64,000 nt of DNA. Origin: SXOA01 sp051004015 (lineage in GTDB: Bacteria; Planctomycetota; Planctomycetia; Pirellulales; Pirellulaceae). Each line of letters opens with the position of its first letter. The first letter of the stretch is position 1. The notes under the pieces were generated by a model. The model had not been told where the DNA came from and made no database searches. It saw only the letters and a list, made by a program, of their open reading frames with translations. The stretch covers positions 1 through 64,000 of the forward strand of contig JBPCKT010000025.1 in the NCBI GenBank assembly GCA_051004015.1, given 5' to 3'. Both the position numbers and the translations under genes were made by a program. This document shows, in pieces, positions 16,562-25,179 of this stretch.

Positions 16562-19252
16562 ATGCTGCAATATAAACTCCCGCGTGTTGAGGAGGCTCCA
16601 GAGAACGGCCTCCAGCCCCTTCTCCGGCGATTCTGCCGCGCTCACGTGCGAGAGGCAAGTCTGTTTTTCTGTTTCGTTGGGCAGGCGGCTGAGGGTGGCG
16701 AGGTACAGCTCCTCAATCCGCTGGCTGGGGTCATTGGTTTCTTTGATGAGGCGGGCGATGCGGCCGCTGGGATCGGCGATTTTCTGCCGCACGTGCGGGT
16801 GGTTCGCCAGGCTGAGGACCTGCAGCATCGAAGGCTCGCTTTGCCGCTGACAATCGCATTGCACGGCGGAGTTCCGCTCGCTCCGCCCGAACTGCTCCAG
16901 CACGAAGGTCACAAACTCGTTTTTGGGCATGTAAGGAATTTCGGCCGCCCGCAGGCCGCTGGGCCACTGATAGTATTTCATATCCATGTCTTCGCGGGTG
17001 CCCGTTGCCTGGTCCAGTCCATCCAACAGCACTTCCGCCGGCAGGCGGCGGTAGTAGAAGTAGGCGTAGTTCGACCGGTCGATTTCATTCAGCGGCCCGG
17101 CCTGGCTGCTTTGCTGGTAGGTGCGGCTGGCGAGGATGGTGCGGTGCAGCCACTTCAGGTCATAGCCCCGAGCGATGAACCGTTTGCATAACTCTTCCAG
17201 CAGCGCCGGATGCGTGACCGGATTATGCGGCGATAAATCATCGGGCGGATCGACCAGCCCGCGGCCGAAATAGTGCGCCCAGACGCGGCTGACGATGGCC
17301 CTGGCGAAGAATGGGTTGCCCGGCTTTCTCATCCACTCGACCACCTTCTGACGCGGGTCTTCACCGGGGACGATGGTGATGGGCGCGGTTTCTCCCGGCA
17401 GGCGGTATTGTTCCAGCGACTGCGTTCCCAACGGACTCGTCACGCTGGCAAACATTTTGGCCGCCTGGTCGTCGGTGCGGATGAAAATCTCCGCATGGAG
17501 GATTCGCTTGGACACTTCCTCCCCGAGCATTCGGCCGCGGCGCTCCAGGTCCTGAATCTGCTTCTGCATGGCCTCGTTTTCGGCGATGGCTTTCTCGTGC
17601 GGCGCTAACTCGGTCTTCTTGGCGGCGATGGATTCTTGGAGGGCCTTCAACTTCTCTTCCGTTCCGGCAGCTTCCTTTTGAAGCTGCTCGTCCCGCTGAA
17701 TTTCGTTCTTCAGGCGATTGGCGTCTTGCTGTGATTTCTTTGCGGCCTCGGCAAGCTGCTTGCCCGATCCTTCCTTGAGCTTCTTGGCCTCTTCGGCCAG
17801 CGTTTTGCCTTCGCCCTCAAACTTTTTGAAGAGTGCTCCTTGCTCCGCGTACTTCTTTTCGTTGTCTCCCTCAAAGCCGACGCGGCGGACTCGCAAGAAG
17901 AAGTTGGCCAGCCCGAGCAGGTCCTCTTGCTGCCAGACGTCGTGCGGGTGGCGATGGCACTGGGCGCACTCCAGCCGCAGTCCGAGGAAGGCGTGGGCCA
18001 CTTGCATCGCTCCCGATACGCCAGTGGACTCCTTTCGTTGCCAGTAGATATCCAGCGTCTTCCGCTGGGCGTACAGGGCCAGATCTTGCCGCGGCAGCCG
18101 GGCGCCTTCCTGCAGGGCGACCACTTCGGCGGCCCATTCGTCGAGCGAGCGGCCGTCGCGACTGGTGGCGAGCAGGATGCGGGCGGCGAACTCGTCGTAC
18201 GGTGTGTTCTCGCGCAGACGGGCCTTGATCCAGGCCTGAAACCGCGGGGCTTCATTTTGCTCTCCCAGGTCGTCGGCATAGACGCCGTAATCGTGGGCCT
18301 TGAGCAAATCGCAGAATTTCAGTGTCCACATGTCCGCATAGCCGGTGGAATTGAGCAATTCGTCGATTTTCATCTGCCGCTTGTCGGGGCGAACGTCCGC
18401 CAGGAACCCGCGGACTTCCTCAGGCGTGGGGAGCAGCCCCGTCACGTCCAGCCGCACGCGGCGGAGGAACGTGGCGTCGTCGGCCAGGCCAGCGGCGGGG
18501 ATTTTGAGCCGGCGGAGCTTGGCGAGGATGTGGTCGTCGATGAAGTTATCGGACACTTGCGTTTGCACGACATCGTCGCCCGTTCGCGTCACCAGCGCCA
18601 TCACCATCACCGGCTCATCGCGGAAACGGACGGAGATGGCCACGTCGCCAACACCAACCGCTTGTACTTTTCCTTGGGCATCGACAGTCGCAGTTCTCGA
18701 ATCGAGCGACTTGTAGCCGCAAAGGCTGGTCGCATCTTCCTTGGAGCCATCCGCAAACTCGGCTTCGACCTTCAATTGATAACTGCCGCCCGGAACCAGC
18801 AGTTGCTCTCCTGGCGTCACGCTCAGTTTCTTGATCCGAGAGGCTTCCACGTCATCCCGCTTCGCCCCTGCCGCCAGCCAGCCCCGCAAAACCTCATACT
18901 CGCGGCTGCCCGGCGCAATCAGCCGGCCTCCGCCGTGCGGAACTTGTCCGGAAGCCTTCGCGAGCAGCAGGCTCCGCTCCGGCTCGACAAGGTTGATCCG
19001 CCGCCCCGCCTGGTCCCGCGCAATCTGCTCCCAATCGAACTTCCCCTTCGTCCCAAACAGCGACAGCCGAAACCCATTCTTCCCCTGCACCGCCCCATGA
19101 CACGTGCCACTATTGCAGCCGACGCGAGAAAACACCGCCTCGACATGGCGGCTGAAGAGAGGCGGCGAAGCCGTGTTTTCCTGCGCTAACGTCGCGGTCC
19201 CGGCCAGGAGAGCCAAAGCAAGTGCAGTCAGAATTGGTTGGGTAATGTACAT
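16559..19252 (-). CDS. cytochrome-like / BIG2 / DUF1549 / DUF1553 secreted protein
   Basis: An 897-residue protein with a signal peptide (ends near TLAQ). Order of parts: a planctomycete cytochrome-like module with CNSGTCHG near residue 47; a bacterial Ig-like (BIG2) segment (about 145-230, TATVDAQGKVQAVGVGDVAI); DUF1549 (FIDDHILAKLRRLKIP, CAQCHRHPHDVW); a long Lys/Glu/Gln-rich coiled coil (about 460-600); and DUF1553 (FFARAIVSRVWAHYFGRGLV, DLKWLHRTILASRTYQ). Extracytoplasmic; role unknown but often linked to a DUF1501 partner, as here. The coiled-coil insertion is larger than I expect for the family. Confidence 0.9.
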   Translation of the reverse strand: MYITQPILTALALALLAGTATLAQENTASPPLFSRHVEAVFSRVGCNSGTCHGAVQGKNGFRLSLFGTKGKFDWEQIARDQAGRRINLVEPERSLLLAKASGQVPHGGGRLIAPGSREYEVLRGWLAAGAKRDDVEASRIKKLSVTPGEQLLVPGGSYQLKVEAEFADGSKEDATSLCGYKSLDSRTATVDAQGKVQAVGVGDVAISVRFRDEPVMVMALVTRTGDDVVQTQVSDNFIDDHILAKLRRLKIPAAGLADDATFLRRVRLDVTGLLPTPEEVRGFLADVRPDKRQMKIDELLNSTGYADMWTLKFCDLLKAHDYGVYADDLGEQNEAPRFQAWIKARLRENTPYDEFAARILLATSRDGRSLDEWAAEVVALQEGARLPRQDLALYAQRKTLDIYWQRKESTGVSGAMQVAHAFLGLRLECAQCHRHPHDVWQQEDLLGLANFFLRVRRVGFEGDNEKKYAEQGALFKKFEGEGKTLAEEAKKLKEGSGKQLAEAAKKSQQDANRLKNEIQRDEQLQKEAAGTEEKLKALQESIAAKKTELAPHEKAIAENEAMQKQIQDLERRGRMLGEEVSKRILHAEIFIRTDDQAAKMFASVTSPLGTQSLEQYRLPGETAPITIVPGEDPRQKVVEWMRKPGNPFFARAIVSRVWAHYFGRGLVDPPDDLSPHNPVTHPALLEELCKRFIARGYDLKWLHRTILASRTYQQSSQAGPLNEIDRSNYAYFYYRRLPAEVLLDGLDQATGTREDMDMKYYQWPSGLRAAEIPYMPKNEFVTFVLEQFGRSERNSAVQCDCQRQSEPSMLQVLSLANHPHVRQKIADPSGRIARLIKETNDPSQRIEELYLATLSRLPNETEKQTCLSHVSAAESPEKGLEAVLWSLLNTREFILQH

Positions 19253-19325
19253 CGGCCATCCGTCGCCTGGCGGGAACTTCCATCAACATACACTGATGGT
19301 TAGTTAGCGACAATAAAAGTCGTCC

Positions 19326-19340
19326 TTGACTTTCAGTCAA
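19326..19340. promoter_or_regulatory. perfect palindrome TTGACT-TTC-AGTCAA, operator candidate
   Basis: A 15-bp perfect palindrome 21 bp before the ATG at 19362. It lies directly upstream of a gene pair encoding an XRE-type regulator and could be its autoregulatory operator. TTGACT could also be read as a -35 element, but no good -10 follows. Confidence 0.4.
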
Positions 19341-19361
19341 CATTCACGTAGAGTTCCCAGG

Positions 19362-19718
19362 ATGAGCAATTTCATCGAATGCTCGTTCCTGATCCCGCTG
19401 CGGCGAGATGCTGAACTGTCGGACGGGGAGCTACATCCGGTGGAAGCCTGGGAATGGCTGCGCGACGAGCTCTATTCTCAGTTCGGCGGGCAGACGCTGG
19501 CGCCGGGACTCTATCAGGGCTTCTATCAAGATCCGGATACGGGAGCGCAGGTCCACGACGAGTCCTACCGCTTTATCGTCGCCGTTACTGAGGACAAGAT
19601 CCAGGATTTGCGACTGTTGCTGCAAGCTGCGTGCGTGATGTTTGCTCAGAAGTGTATTTATCTGAGCCGCGCCGGAATGGTGGAATTTATCAAGGTGGAC
19701 GAAAGCGATGCCAACTGA
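19362..19718 (+). CDS. small protein paired with an XRE regulator
   Basis: A 118-residue protein from the ATG at 19362 (MSNFIECSFLIPLRRDAELS). It is acidic, with no signal peptide or membrane helix. A repeated feature of this type of protein is an N-terminal strand with charged residues (FLIPLRRD), then GLYQGFYQDPDTGAQVHDESYRFIVAV and a C-terminal LSRAGMVEFI. Similar small proteins next to XRE genes occur in many bacteria. The stop overlaps the XRE gene start by 11 bp, so the two are translationally coupled. It may be a toxin or an antitoxin-like partner; unproven. Confidence 0.65.
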   Translation: MSNFIECSFLIPLRRDAELSDGELHPVEAWEWLRDELYSQFGGQTLAPGLYQGFYQDPDTGAQVHDESYRFIVAVTEDKIQDLRLLLQAACVMFAQKCIYLSRAGMVEFIKVDESDAN

Positions 19719-20190
19719 AACTTACACAGATTTGCACGGACGCCAACATTCGCTCGCCGGGCTCACCAAACAGGAGCGAGCCGCGCTGCAGCGGCTGCGT
19801 AAACTGGCGGCGGGTAAGCCGGACTGGATGGCGTACAGCCATCAATTCGTGGTTGAAATGGAAAAGCTGTTGCCTTCCGCCGGCAAGAGCCGCCGCGAAT
19901 GGACGCAGTCGGTCATCTATCGCGTGGGACAGGACCTGGGAAGCCGGTTGGGAGTTGCCCAGGGTAAAATGCGGCGCTCCGATTATCGGGATGAATTGCA
20001 ACAGCTCATCGCCACCCGCTTTCGCACCCGCCGCGAATTCTGCGAGGCGACCGGGCTTTCCGAAGATATGCTCAGCCACGTCCTGGCCAAACGAAAGAAC
20101 CTGGCGATTGACACCCTGGCCGAAGCCCTAGCCAAGGTCGGCTTCGCGATTCATATCACGCCGATGGCGGATACAATGGTTTCGCCGTAA
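19708..20190 (+). CDS. XRE-family helix-turn-helix protein
   Basis: A 160-residue protein. The C-terminal domain (about 95-150) is a Cro/C1-type helix-turn-helix (RREFCEATGLSEDMLSHVLAKRKNLAIDTLAEALAKVG). The N-terminal half is helical, rich in Arg/Lys, with EWTQSVIYRVGQDLGSRLG. It overlaps the gene before it. By context it is the regulator or antitoxin of the pair, probably binding the palindrome at 19326. It is convergent with the receiver-like gene downstream. Confidence 0.8.
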   Translation: MPTETYTDLHGRQHSLAGLTKQERAALQRLRKLAAGKPDWMAYSHQFVVEMEKLLPSAGKSRREWTQSVIYRVGQDLGSRLGVAQGKMRRSDYRDELQQLIATRFRTRREFCEATGLSEDMLSHVLAKRKNLAIDTLAEALAKVGFAIHITPMADTMVSP

Positions 20191-20225
20191 GAGTCACTGT
20201 TCCGGGCACAGTGTTCGTTCGGCAG

Positions 20226-21014
20226 TTATGCCGCCGCAATGAGGCGTTGGACGGCGGGCGCGGTAATGCGCTCGATTTCGGCGGCAAGGTCAGCGATGAG
20301 GTAGGGCTTGGCGAGGATGGCTGTTGCGCCGGCTGCCGTGGCTTGTTCCAAGTCGCTTTGCCGCGGGAAGTCCAGGAGGAGAATTGCGGAGGGGACGTGA
20401 AGCTGGTCGCGCAGTTCGCTGAGGCGAACGAGTTCAACAGGCAGGTCGAGCGTCGCGTCGTAGATGACGGCATCCACGCGCTGCACCGGCGACGGAAGAT
20501 TCGGCAGCAGCCAGACGGCATCCTTGCCGAAGGAGCGGCAGGCGGCGGCGAGGGCGCCATACATGGTTCGCTGGGAGGCGGCGATGCCGATGAGCTGCCG
20601 CTGGGCTTTGGTGGCTGGCCTGCTGCTCATGAGCCGGTCGATTTCGGTGGCGGTGCGGGGTTGCCAGGTTTCGAGCTCTCGCGGCAGGCGGGCTTGCCAC
20701 TGGTGGGAATAGATGCGAGTGACTCCAGGCCAAGGATGCCCCGAGCGGACTTCCCCTTCGCACCAACCGCCGAGCAGGGCGACGAGACGGGCCAGTGGAG
20801 CGCGGCGGTGGAGCGTTTCGACTTCTGCCGTGGAGAAGCGGCCGGGGCGGGAGGCGACGAGAAGGATGAGGTCGGGGTCGTTGGTCCGGGGTCGGGAGTC
20901 TTTGGCGTCGCTCACGAGCAGATTCAGATCTGCCTCACGCCGCAAATACGCCACTGCCGGCGCAAACTCCGGCTGCTCCCAGTCGCCCAGCATCCAGACG
21001 TAGGGCATGTTCAT
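20226..21014 (-). CDS. receiver-like hypothetical protein
   Basis: A 262-residue cytoplasmic protein. The start at 21014 has a well-placed GGAGG. The C-terminal half resembles a degenerate CheY-type receiver: VDAVIYDATLDLP (beta3 with a possible acceptor Asp), PSAILLLDFPRQSDLEQATAAGATAILAKPY with the conserved KP. The N-terminal half has no clear match and carries a 19-bp repeat copy that codes for AKDSRPR. It follows the HTH-EIIA gene by about 100 bp on the same strand. Confidence 0.65.
   Translation of the reverse strand: MNMPYVWMLGDWEQPEFAPAVAYLRREADLNLLVSDAKDSRPRTNDPDLILLVASRPGRFSTAEVETLHRRAPLARLVALLGGWCEGEVRSGHPWPGVTRIYSHQWQARLPRELETWQPRTATEIDRLMSSRPATKAQRQLIGIAASQRTMYGALAAACRSFGKDAVWLLPNLPSPVQRVDAVIYDATLDLPVELVRLSELRDQLHVPSAILLLDFPRQSDLEQATAAGATAILAKPYLIADLAAEIERITAPAVQRLIAAA
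20888..20906. repeat. 19-bp repeat copy inside coding sequence
   Basis: GGGGTCGGGAGTCTTTGGC occurs here exactly, inside the receiver-like gene, and again as both arms of the inverted repeat at 21039-21109. It adds seven or so codons to the protein (residues about 37-42). Confidence 0.85.
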
Positions 21015-21038
21015 GCCGCACCTCCGCTTCGGCGCGAG

Positions 21039-21109
21039 GGGGTCGGGAGTCTTTGGCTGCGGAGTTTTTTCGTTTTGTTGAGTCTAGGATGCCAAAGACT
21101 CCCGACCCC
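21039..21109. repeat. 19-bp perfect inverted repeat, GGGGTCGGGA family
   Basis: Arms GGGGTCGGGAGTCTTTGGC at 21039-21057 and its exact complement at 21091-21109 around a 33-bp T-rich loop. It sits between the HTH-EIIA stop and the receiver-like gene start. Confidence 0.85.
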
Positions 21110-21120
21110 GGTGCGCTGCC

Positions 21121-21834
21121 TCATCCTCCCACCTCTTTCTCAAACCGCTCCAGGCAGTCCCGCGCAGCGCCGGCATCGATCGCGGCTCGCAGCGCCGGCA
21201 GAAAGCCCTCGGCAGTTATCAGGCGGCTGAGGCGGGCGAGGATGCGGAGGTGGCTGGCGTCGTCGGTGGAACAGATGAGGAAGAAGACGTCGGTGAGCAC
21301 GCCGTGGCTTTCGCCGAAGGGAAGTCCCTGGTGCGTGATTCCTAGCACTACTAAAGGCTCCGCCAGGGTATGCGGTAGCGGCCGACGCGGATGCAGAAGG
21401 GCGACGCCGTTCTCCAAAGCCGTCGGATGCAGGTTTTCCCGCTCTCGCACGGCAGCGGTCATTTTCTCGGCATCCCAGAGCAGGCCCGTTTCCGCGGCCA
21501 GCTCCACCATGGCGCTAATGACCGAACTTTTCGTCTTCGCCGCCAGGGGGGCGGCAATTCCTCCGTGGGGAATCAGCCCGGCAATGCTGACAATGTCGCT
21601 GGCCTCGTGCTGTCCCGCCTGGCTGAGCACTTTTTCCACCTGAGCCAGATCCGCATCGTCCGCCGCCCCAATCCGTTCCTCCAGCCAGTGATGAATCTCC
21701 GCCTGGGGAAACTTCCAGGCTCCCCCCACTTTCCGCCCCGGGAGTGTCTGCCGTTCCGCCATTTTCTGCACCTGCGCGGGGGTAACGTGCAAATAGCGGG
21801 CGAGGGAATCGAGGTCGAAATCGGCGGTGGCCAT
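21121..21834 (-). CDS. HTH-PTS EIIA fusion protein
   Basis: A 237-residue fusion of an N-terminal MerR/excisionase-like helix-turn-helix (about 8-52, LARYLHVTPAQVQKMAERQTL, GGAWKFPQAEIHHWLEERIG) with a fructose/nitrogen-type PTS EIIA domain (about 70-235). The phosphorylatable His is His148 in ENGVALLHPR. It probably senses the phosphotransfer state and regulates DNA or a partner; such fusions are known but few are characterised. No other PTS gene is nearby. The ribosome site at 21834 is weak. Confidence 0.85.
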   Translation of the reverse strand: MATADFDLDSLARYLHVTPAQVQKMAERQTLPGRKVGGAWKFPQAEIHHWLEERIGAADDADLAQVEKVLSQAGQHEASDIVSIAGLIPHGGIAAPLAAKTKSSVISAMVELAAETGLLWDAEKMTAAVRERENLHPTALENGVALLHPRRPLPHTLAEPLVVLGITHQGLPFGESHGVLTDVFFLICSTDDASHLRILARLSRLITAEGFLPALRAAIDAGAARDCLERFEKEVGG

Positions 21835-21878
21835 GAGAAGATTGTAGCCGGGAGGGGGGTGGGAAAGAACGGCAAAGG

Positions 21879-21930
<52 letters not shown>

Positions 21931-21950
21931 AAAAAATCTTTGGCGGCCCC

Positions 21951-21979
21951 TTGACTTAATTGGAACAAACGTATACTAT
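21951..21979 (+). promoter_or_regulatory. strong sigma-70-like promoter
   Basis: TTGACT, a 17-bp spacer, and TACTAT (21974-21979). It is upstream of the transglutaminase-like gene with a leader of about 240 nt, and directly follows the heptamer array. Confidence 0.6.
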
Positions 21980-22223
21980 ACTTCTCGGGATCGGCGTGCG
22001 CGCTGGCTTTTCGGAGGGATGTCCGTGATGTCGGGGCTCGGGACCGAAGAAGGAGATTGAAAAGAGCTTATCATCGGTCCGCAAGCCGGTGAATAAAAAA
22101 GGAATCAATTTGGGCTTCGTGAATCAAGGTTACGGCGAGAGGAGTTGGCGGAATTATTGGTTGGTAAACGAGTTGCAGTTATTCACAACGACGTAAGTAT
22201 CTCGTAAACATGTAGTCATAAAC
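21980..22223 (+). other. long 5' leader of the transglutaminase-like gene
   Basis: The leader holds GGAGGG followed by a possible ten-codon reading frame (22028-22060, starting ATG TCG GGG) and a 7-bp stem (GGACCGA 22041-22047 / TCGGTCC 22074-22080) that would enclose its end. The rest is A/T-richer than the genes. A leader peptide or structured 5' UTR is possible; there is no recognised riboswitch. Confidence 0.35.
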
Positions 22224-24233
22224 ATGAATCAAATATCCCCCAGTCGAGGTATTATCAGGGCTTATCGCGCCGGACGGCGTCGCGGCCGGTTTTGGCCATG
22301 GCTCGCGCTGGCTTGCCTCACGCTGGCGGCGTCCTTGGCAAGAGGCGACGTGGGGGATCCCCAAGTGTCCACCAACCATCTTTGGTATCCGGGGGAGCTG
22401 GCTTGCTCCACGTTCGAGCGGCTGGAGGAGTCGCAGGCGCGGGTCTATGAGTTGGTGACCGGGGCACGGCCGAAGAATGACCAGGAAAAGGCCCTGGCGG
22501 CGTGGCTGTGGCGGAACACGCATTACGCCCACGGGGAGGAAGGGGCGGAAGATTTATGGGGGCAGGGATTCACGAAGGGGATGGACCTGCGGACGCGGGA
22601 ATATTGGACTGGGATGTTTGCCCACGGTTTCGGCCTCTGCGGCACGACCCATTCGCAGTGGACCGCCGAGATGGAATCTCTCCTGGGCCACAACCGGGGC
22701 CGCGGGGTTGGCGTGACGGGACACAACTCGTTCGAGGTCTTTCTGACCGGCGGGGCGTACGGCAAAGGGAAATGGTGCCTGCTGGACCATGATATTTCCA
22801 CAGTCATTTTCGACGCCAAAGGGGATTCGCTGCTGTCGCTGGCCGAAGTGCAGAAGGACTGGAAACGGCTGACCCAGCGGGATTTCTATCCGGAGAAACA
22901 GCACGGCTGGCTGGTCTGCGGGCTGCATCCGGGGGACGGTGCGTCGTATGACAGTTACCAGGTCGCCGAGTATCTTTCCGGCTACAGCGGCCCGCCGCCG
23001 ATGGTGCATCTTCGTCGTGGCGAAAAGCTCCGTCGCTATTATGAGCCCGGGCTTGAGGATGGAAACACGTTTGTCTTTTGGGGCCGCAACTATAACACTC
23101 GAGGGATTCCTGGACCTGAGCGGAGCCAGACCTGGGTCAACCAGCCGGAGAAGATGCGGGGGAGCAAGGAGGGGACCGGCCATAAGCCGGGGCAGGCGCG
23201 GTATGGGAACGCTTTCTATTTCTATCAGCCGAAGTTCAAGGACGGCACCTATCGCGAAGGGGTCATCTCCGAGGACGACACGCAGGTGACATTCGAGTTC
23301 TACACACCGTACATCATCGGCGCGACTCCGCCGAACAACGAGCCCTGGGGAGTTTATGAGCCGGGCGGCAAGAATGGACTGGTAGTGACTGGAAAGGGGG
23401 AGTGCGCCGTCTCGGTTTCGGTGGACCAGGGTGCAACCTGGCAAGCCGGCGACCGACTGAATCATGGGTTGGTGGACCTGACAGACTTTGTCAAAGGGCG
23501 GCGGCAATACTTTCTCCGTCTGGAACTTGGTGCCAAAGCCCTGGAAAAATTTGACCTCGTCATCGCCACCGTCTGCCAGTGCAACTCCGCCATTCTGCCG
23601 CGGCTGAAAGATGGGGGAACGGAAATTCGCTTCGCGGCATCGGGCCAGGCAGTGGTTTCCGCTGGGCCGAATCTGCCGCAGGCCCAGGCGCACGTCGTGG
23701 ATGGAAAGTTTGGCTCGCCGAGGGTCACGTTGGAAATCAAGACGCCCCGCGGCGAAGAAACCGTCGTCCTCCACGCGGCGGCTCACATGCAGTCGAGCAA
23801 TCCGCCGAGCGCGGAGGTTAAGTATGCCATCGATTTCTCGCTCGACGGCGGCAAGTCCTGGGAACCGGTCGTCAAGGACTGGCAAATCACTCGCCGCGGC
23901 GGCGAACCGGCGGACTTCTGGTCGCAGAGCTTCTGCTGGGGTTCATCGAAACTCAAACAGGCCGGTGGCAAGCCAGTGCGGGTTCGCTTCCGCAATGACG
24001 GCGGAAAGAACATCGCGCGGGCCGAGGCTCACCTGGTTTACCGCGCGAGCGGGGCAAAAGATTCCATGCGAGTGGGCTTCGGTTGGCATGACTCCGACGA
24101 AGCGGGCGTGCATTCCAGATTTCACGTCTTTCCGCCGAATACCGACGCGGGTGCTGCGGCTGTTTGGAAACTTCCTACTGGGAAAGGCGTTGTTCCAAGC
24201 TGGGTCGAACTAGAACCCCTCAACCCCCAATAA
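22224..24233 (+). CDS. secreted transglutaminase-like protein
   Basis: A 669-residue protein with a signal-anchor or signal peptide (residues about 23-41). Residues 90-190 carry the transglutaminase-like Cys-His-Asp layout: Cys139 in GFGLCGTTHSQW, His167 in TGHNSFEVFL, Asp188 in CLLDHD. The remaining 450 residues are beta-rich and include LEVKTPRGEE-type segments and a carbohydrate-binding-like region (VKYAIDFSLDGGKSWEPVVKDW). The catalytic substrate is unknown; a cell-surface peptidase or transglutaminase role is plausible. A strong promoter and a long leader precede it. Confidence 0.75.
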   Translation: MNQISPSRGIIRAYRAGRRRGRFWPWLALACLTLAASLARGDVGDPQVSTNHLWYPGELACSTFERLEESQARVYELVTGARPKNDQEKALAAWLWRNTHYAHGEEGAEDLWGQGFTKGMDLRTREYWTGMFAHGFGLCGTTHSQWTAEMESLLGHNRGRGVGVTGHNSFEVFLTGGAYGKGKWCLLDHDISTVIFDAKGDSLLSLAEVQKDWKRLTQRDFYPEKQHGWLVCGLHPGDGASYDSYQVAEYLSGYSGPPPMVHLRRGEKLRRYYEPGLEDGNTFVFWGRNYNTRGIPGPERSQTWVNQPEKMRGSKEGTGHKPGQARYGNAFYFYQPKFKDGTYREGVISEDDTQVTFEFYTPYIIGATPPNNEPWGVYEPGGKNGLVVTGKGECAVSVSVDQGATWQAGDRLNHGLVDLTDFVKGRRQYFLRLELGAKALEKFDLVIATVCQCNSAILPRLKDGGTEIRFAASGQAVVSAGPNLPQAQAHVVDGKFGSPRVTLEIKTPRGEETVVLHAAAHMQSSNPPSAEVKYAIDFSLDGGKSWEPVVKDWQITRRGGEPADFWSQSFCWGSSKLKQAGGKPVRVRFRNDGGKNIARAEAHLVYRASGAKDSMRVGFGWHDSDEAGVHSRFHVFPPNTDAGAAAVWKLPTGKGVVPSWVELEPLNPQ

Positions 24234-24582
24234 CTGTCCACCTTCCCTCAGGATTGCCCATTTTTTCAATTTCCTATCGAAGTAGCGCAAGTTATTGCGG
24301 AGAAACGACTTGCGACGTGTTAACTAATCTTGACGCGTGGGGACATGCCGCTATAATGCCCCCAGTTGTGAAGCTTGGTAAGCCTGGGAAGCATCGCGGG
24401 TGACGCCGAGTCTAGCAGCTTCGCAAAGCCAGTAAGGTGAGCGAGCCTAGCGTCCTTGACGCAGCTTTTGGGTTTCAGGGAGTTTAGGACCAGCATCGAC
24501 GTGGCAACACACGGAGGTCTGGGGTTCTGTTGGCCGGAGCCCCTGCTGGTCTAACCATCGTATAGGAAGGATGGTTTGAGCC
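24234..24582. other. intergenic region upstream of the response regulator
   Basis: Contains the promoter at 24330 and about 225 nt of leader with a possible weak stem near 24475-24545. No gene seen. Confidence 0.5.
24330..24357 (+). promoter_or_regulatory. sigma-70-like promoter for the two-component pair
   Basis: TTGACG (24330-24335), a 16-bp spacer and a perfect TATAAT (24352-24357), about 225 bp upstream of the response regulator start. Confidence 0.6.
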
Positions 24583-25170
24583 ATGTCAACGAAGACAGTG
24601 TTTACTACGGGCGAGGCAGCGAAAATCTGCAAGGTCAGCCAGCAGACCATTATCCGCTGTTTTGACAACGGCAGCCTCAAGGGATTTCGCGTCCCCGGCA
24701 GCCGTTTCCGCCGCATCCCCCGCCATGAGCTGTACAGCTTCATGCGGGACAACGGCATTCCGACGGACGCTTTGGAAAGCGGCAAGCGGAGGGCCCTGAT
24801 TGTGGACGACGACCAGGACCTGGTCGAGCTTTTGTCCGACGCCTTCGCCCGCGACGGCCGCTTCGACATCAAGACCGCCAACAACGGCTTCGACGCCGGC
24901 ATGCTGGTGAAGGAATTCCGCCCGGACGTGGTGGTGCTGGACGTCATGCTGCCGGACATCAACGGCAAGGAAGTCTGCCAGCGGGTCCGCGGGGACAAGA
25001 CGCTGGAGCAGGTGAAAATCATCTGCATCTCCGGCATGGTCGAGCAGGACAAAATCGCCGACCTGCGTGCCGCGGGCGCCGACGACTTCATGCAGAAGCC
25101 CTTCCAGGTGGACAAGCTGCTGGAGCGGGCCTACGACCTGCTCGAGATGGAACGGCCGGTCACGACGTAA
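24583..25170 (+). CDS. response regulator: N-terminal HTH, C-terminal receiver
   Basis: A 195-residue protein. The N-terminal 55 residues are a MerR/excisionase-like helix-turn-helix (FTTGEAAKICKVSQQTIIRCFDNGSLKGFRVPGSRFRR). The receiver spans about 68-187 with acidic DDD at 75-77, phosphoacceptor Asp120 in VVVLDVMLPD, and KP at about 170. Order is reversed relative to most regulators, which carry the receiver first. It ends 9 bp before the histidine kinase gene, so it is probably the kinase's partner. Target genes unknown. Confidence 0.92.
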   Translation: MSTKTVFTTGEAAKICKVSQQTIIRCFDNGSLKGFRVPGSRFRRIPRHELYSFMRDNGIPTDALESGKRRALIVDDDQDLVELLSDAFARDGRFDIKTANNGFDAGMLVKEFRPDVVVLDVMLPDINGKEVCQRVRGDKTLEQVKIICISGMVEQDKIADLRAAGADDFMQKPFQVDKLLERAYDLLEMERPVTT

Positions 25171-25179
25171 CCGTAGCCT

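Noticed and set aside
20196..20213. CACTGT/ACAGTG stem between convergent genes as a terminator
   Set aside because: Only 6 bp, with no T tract; too weak.
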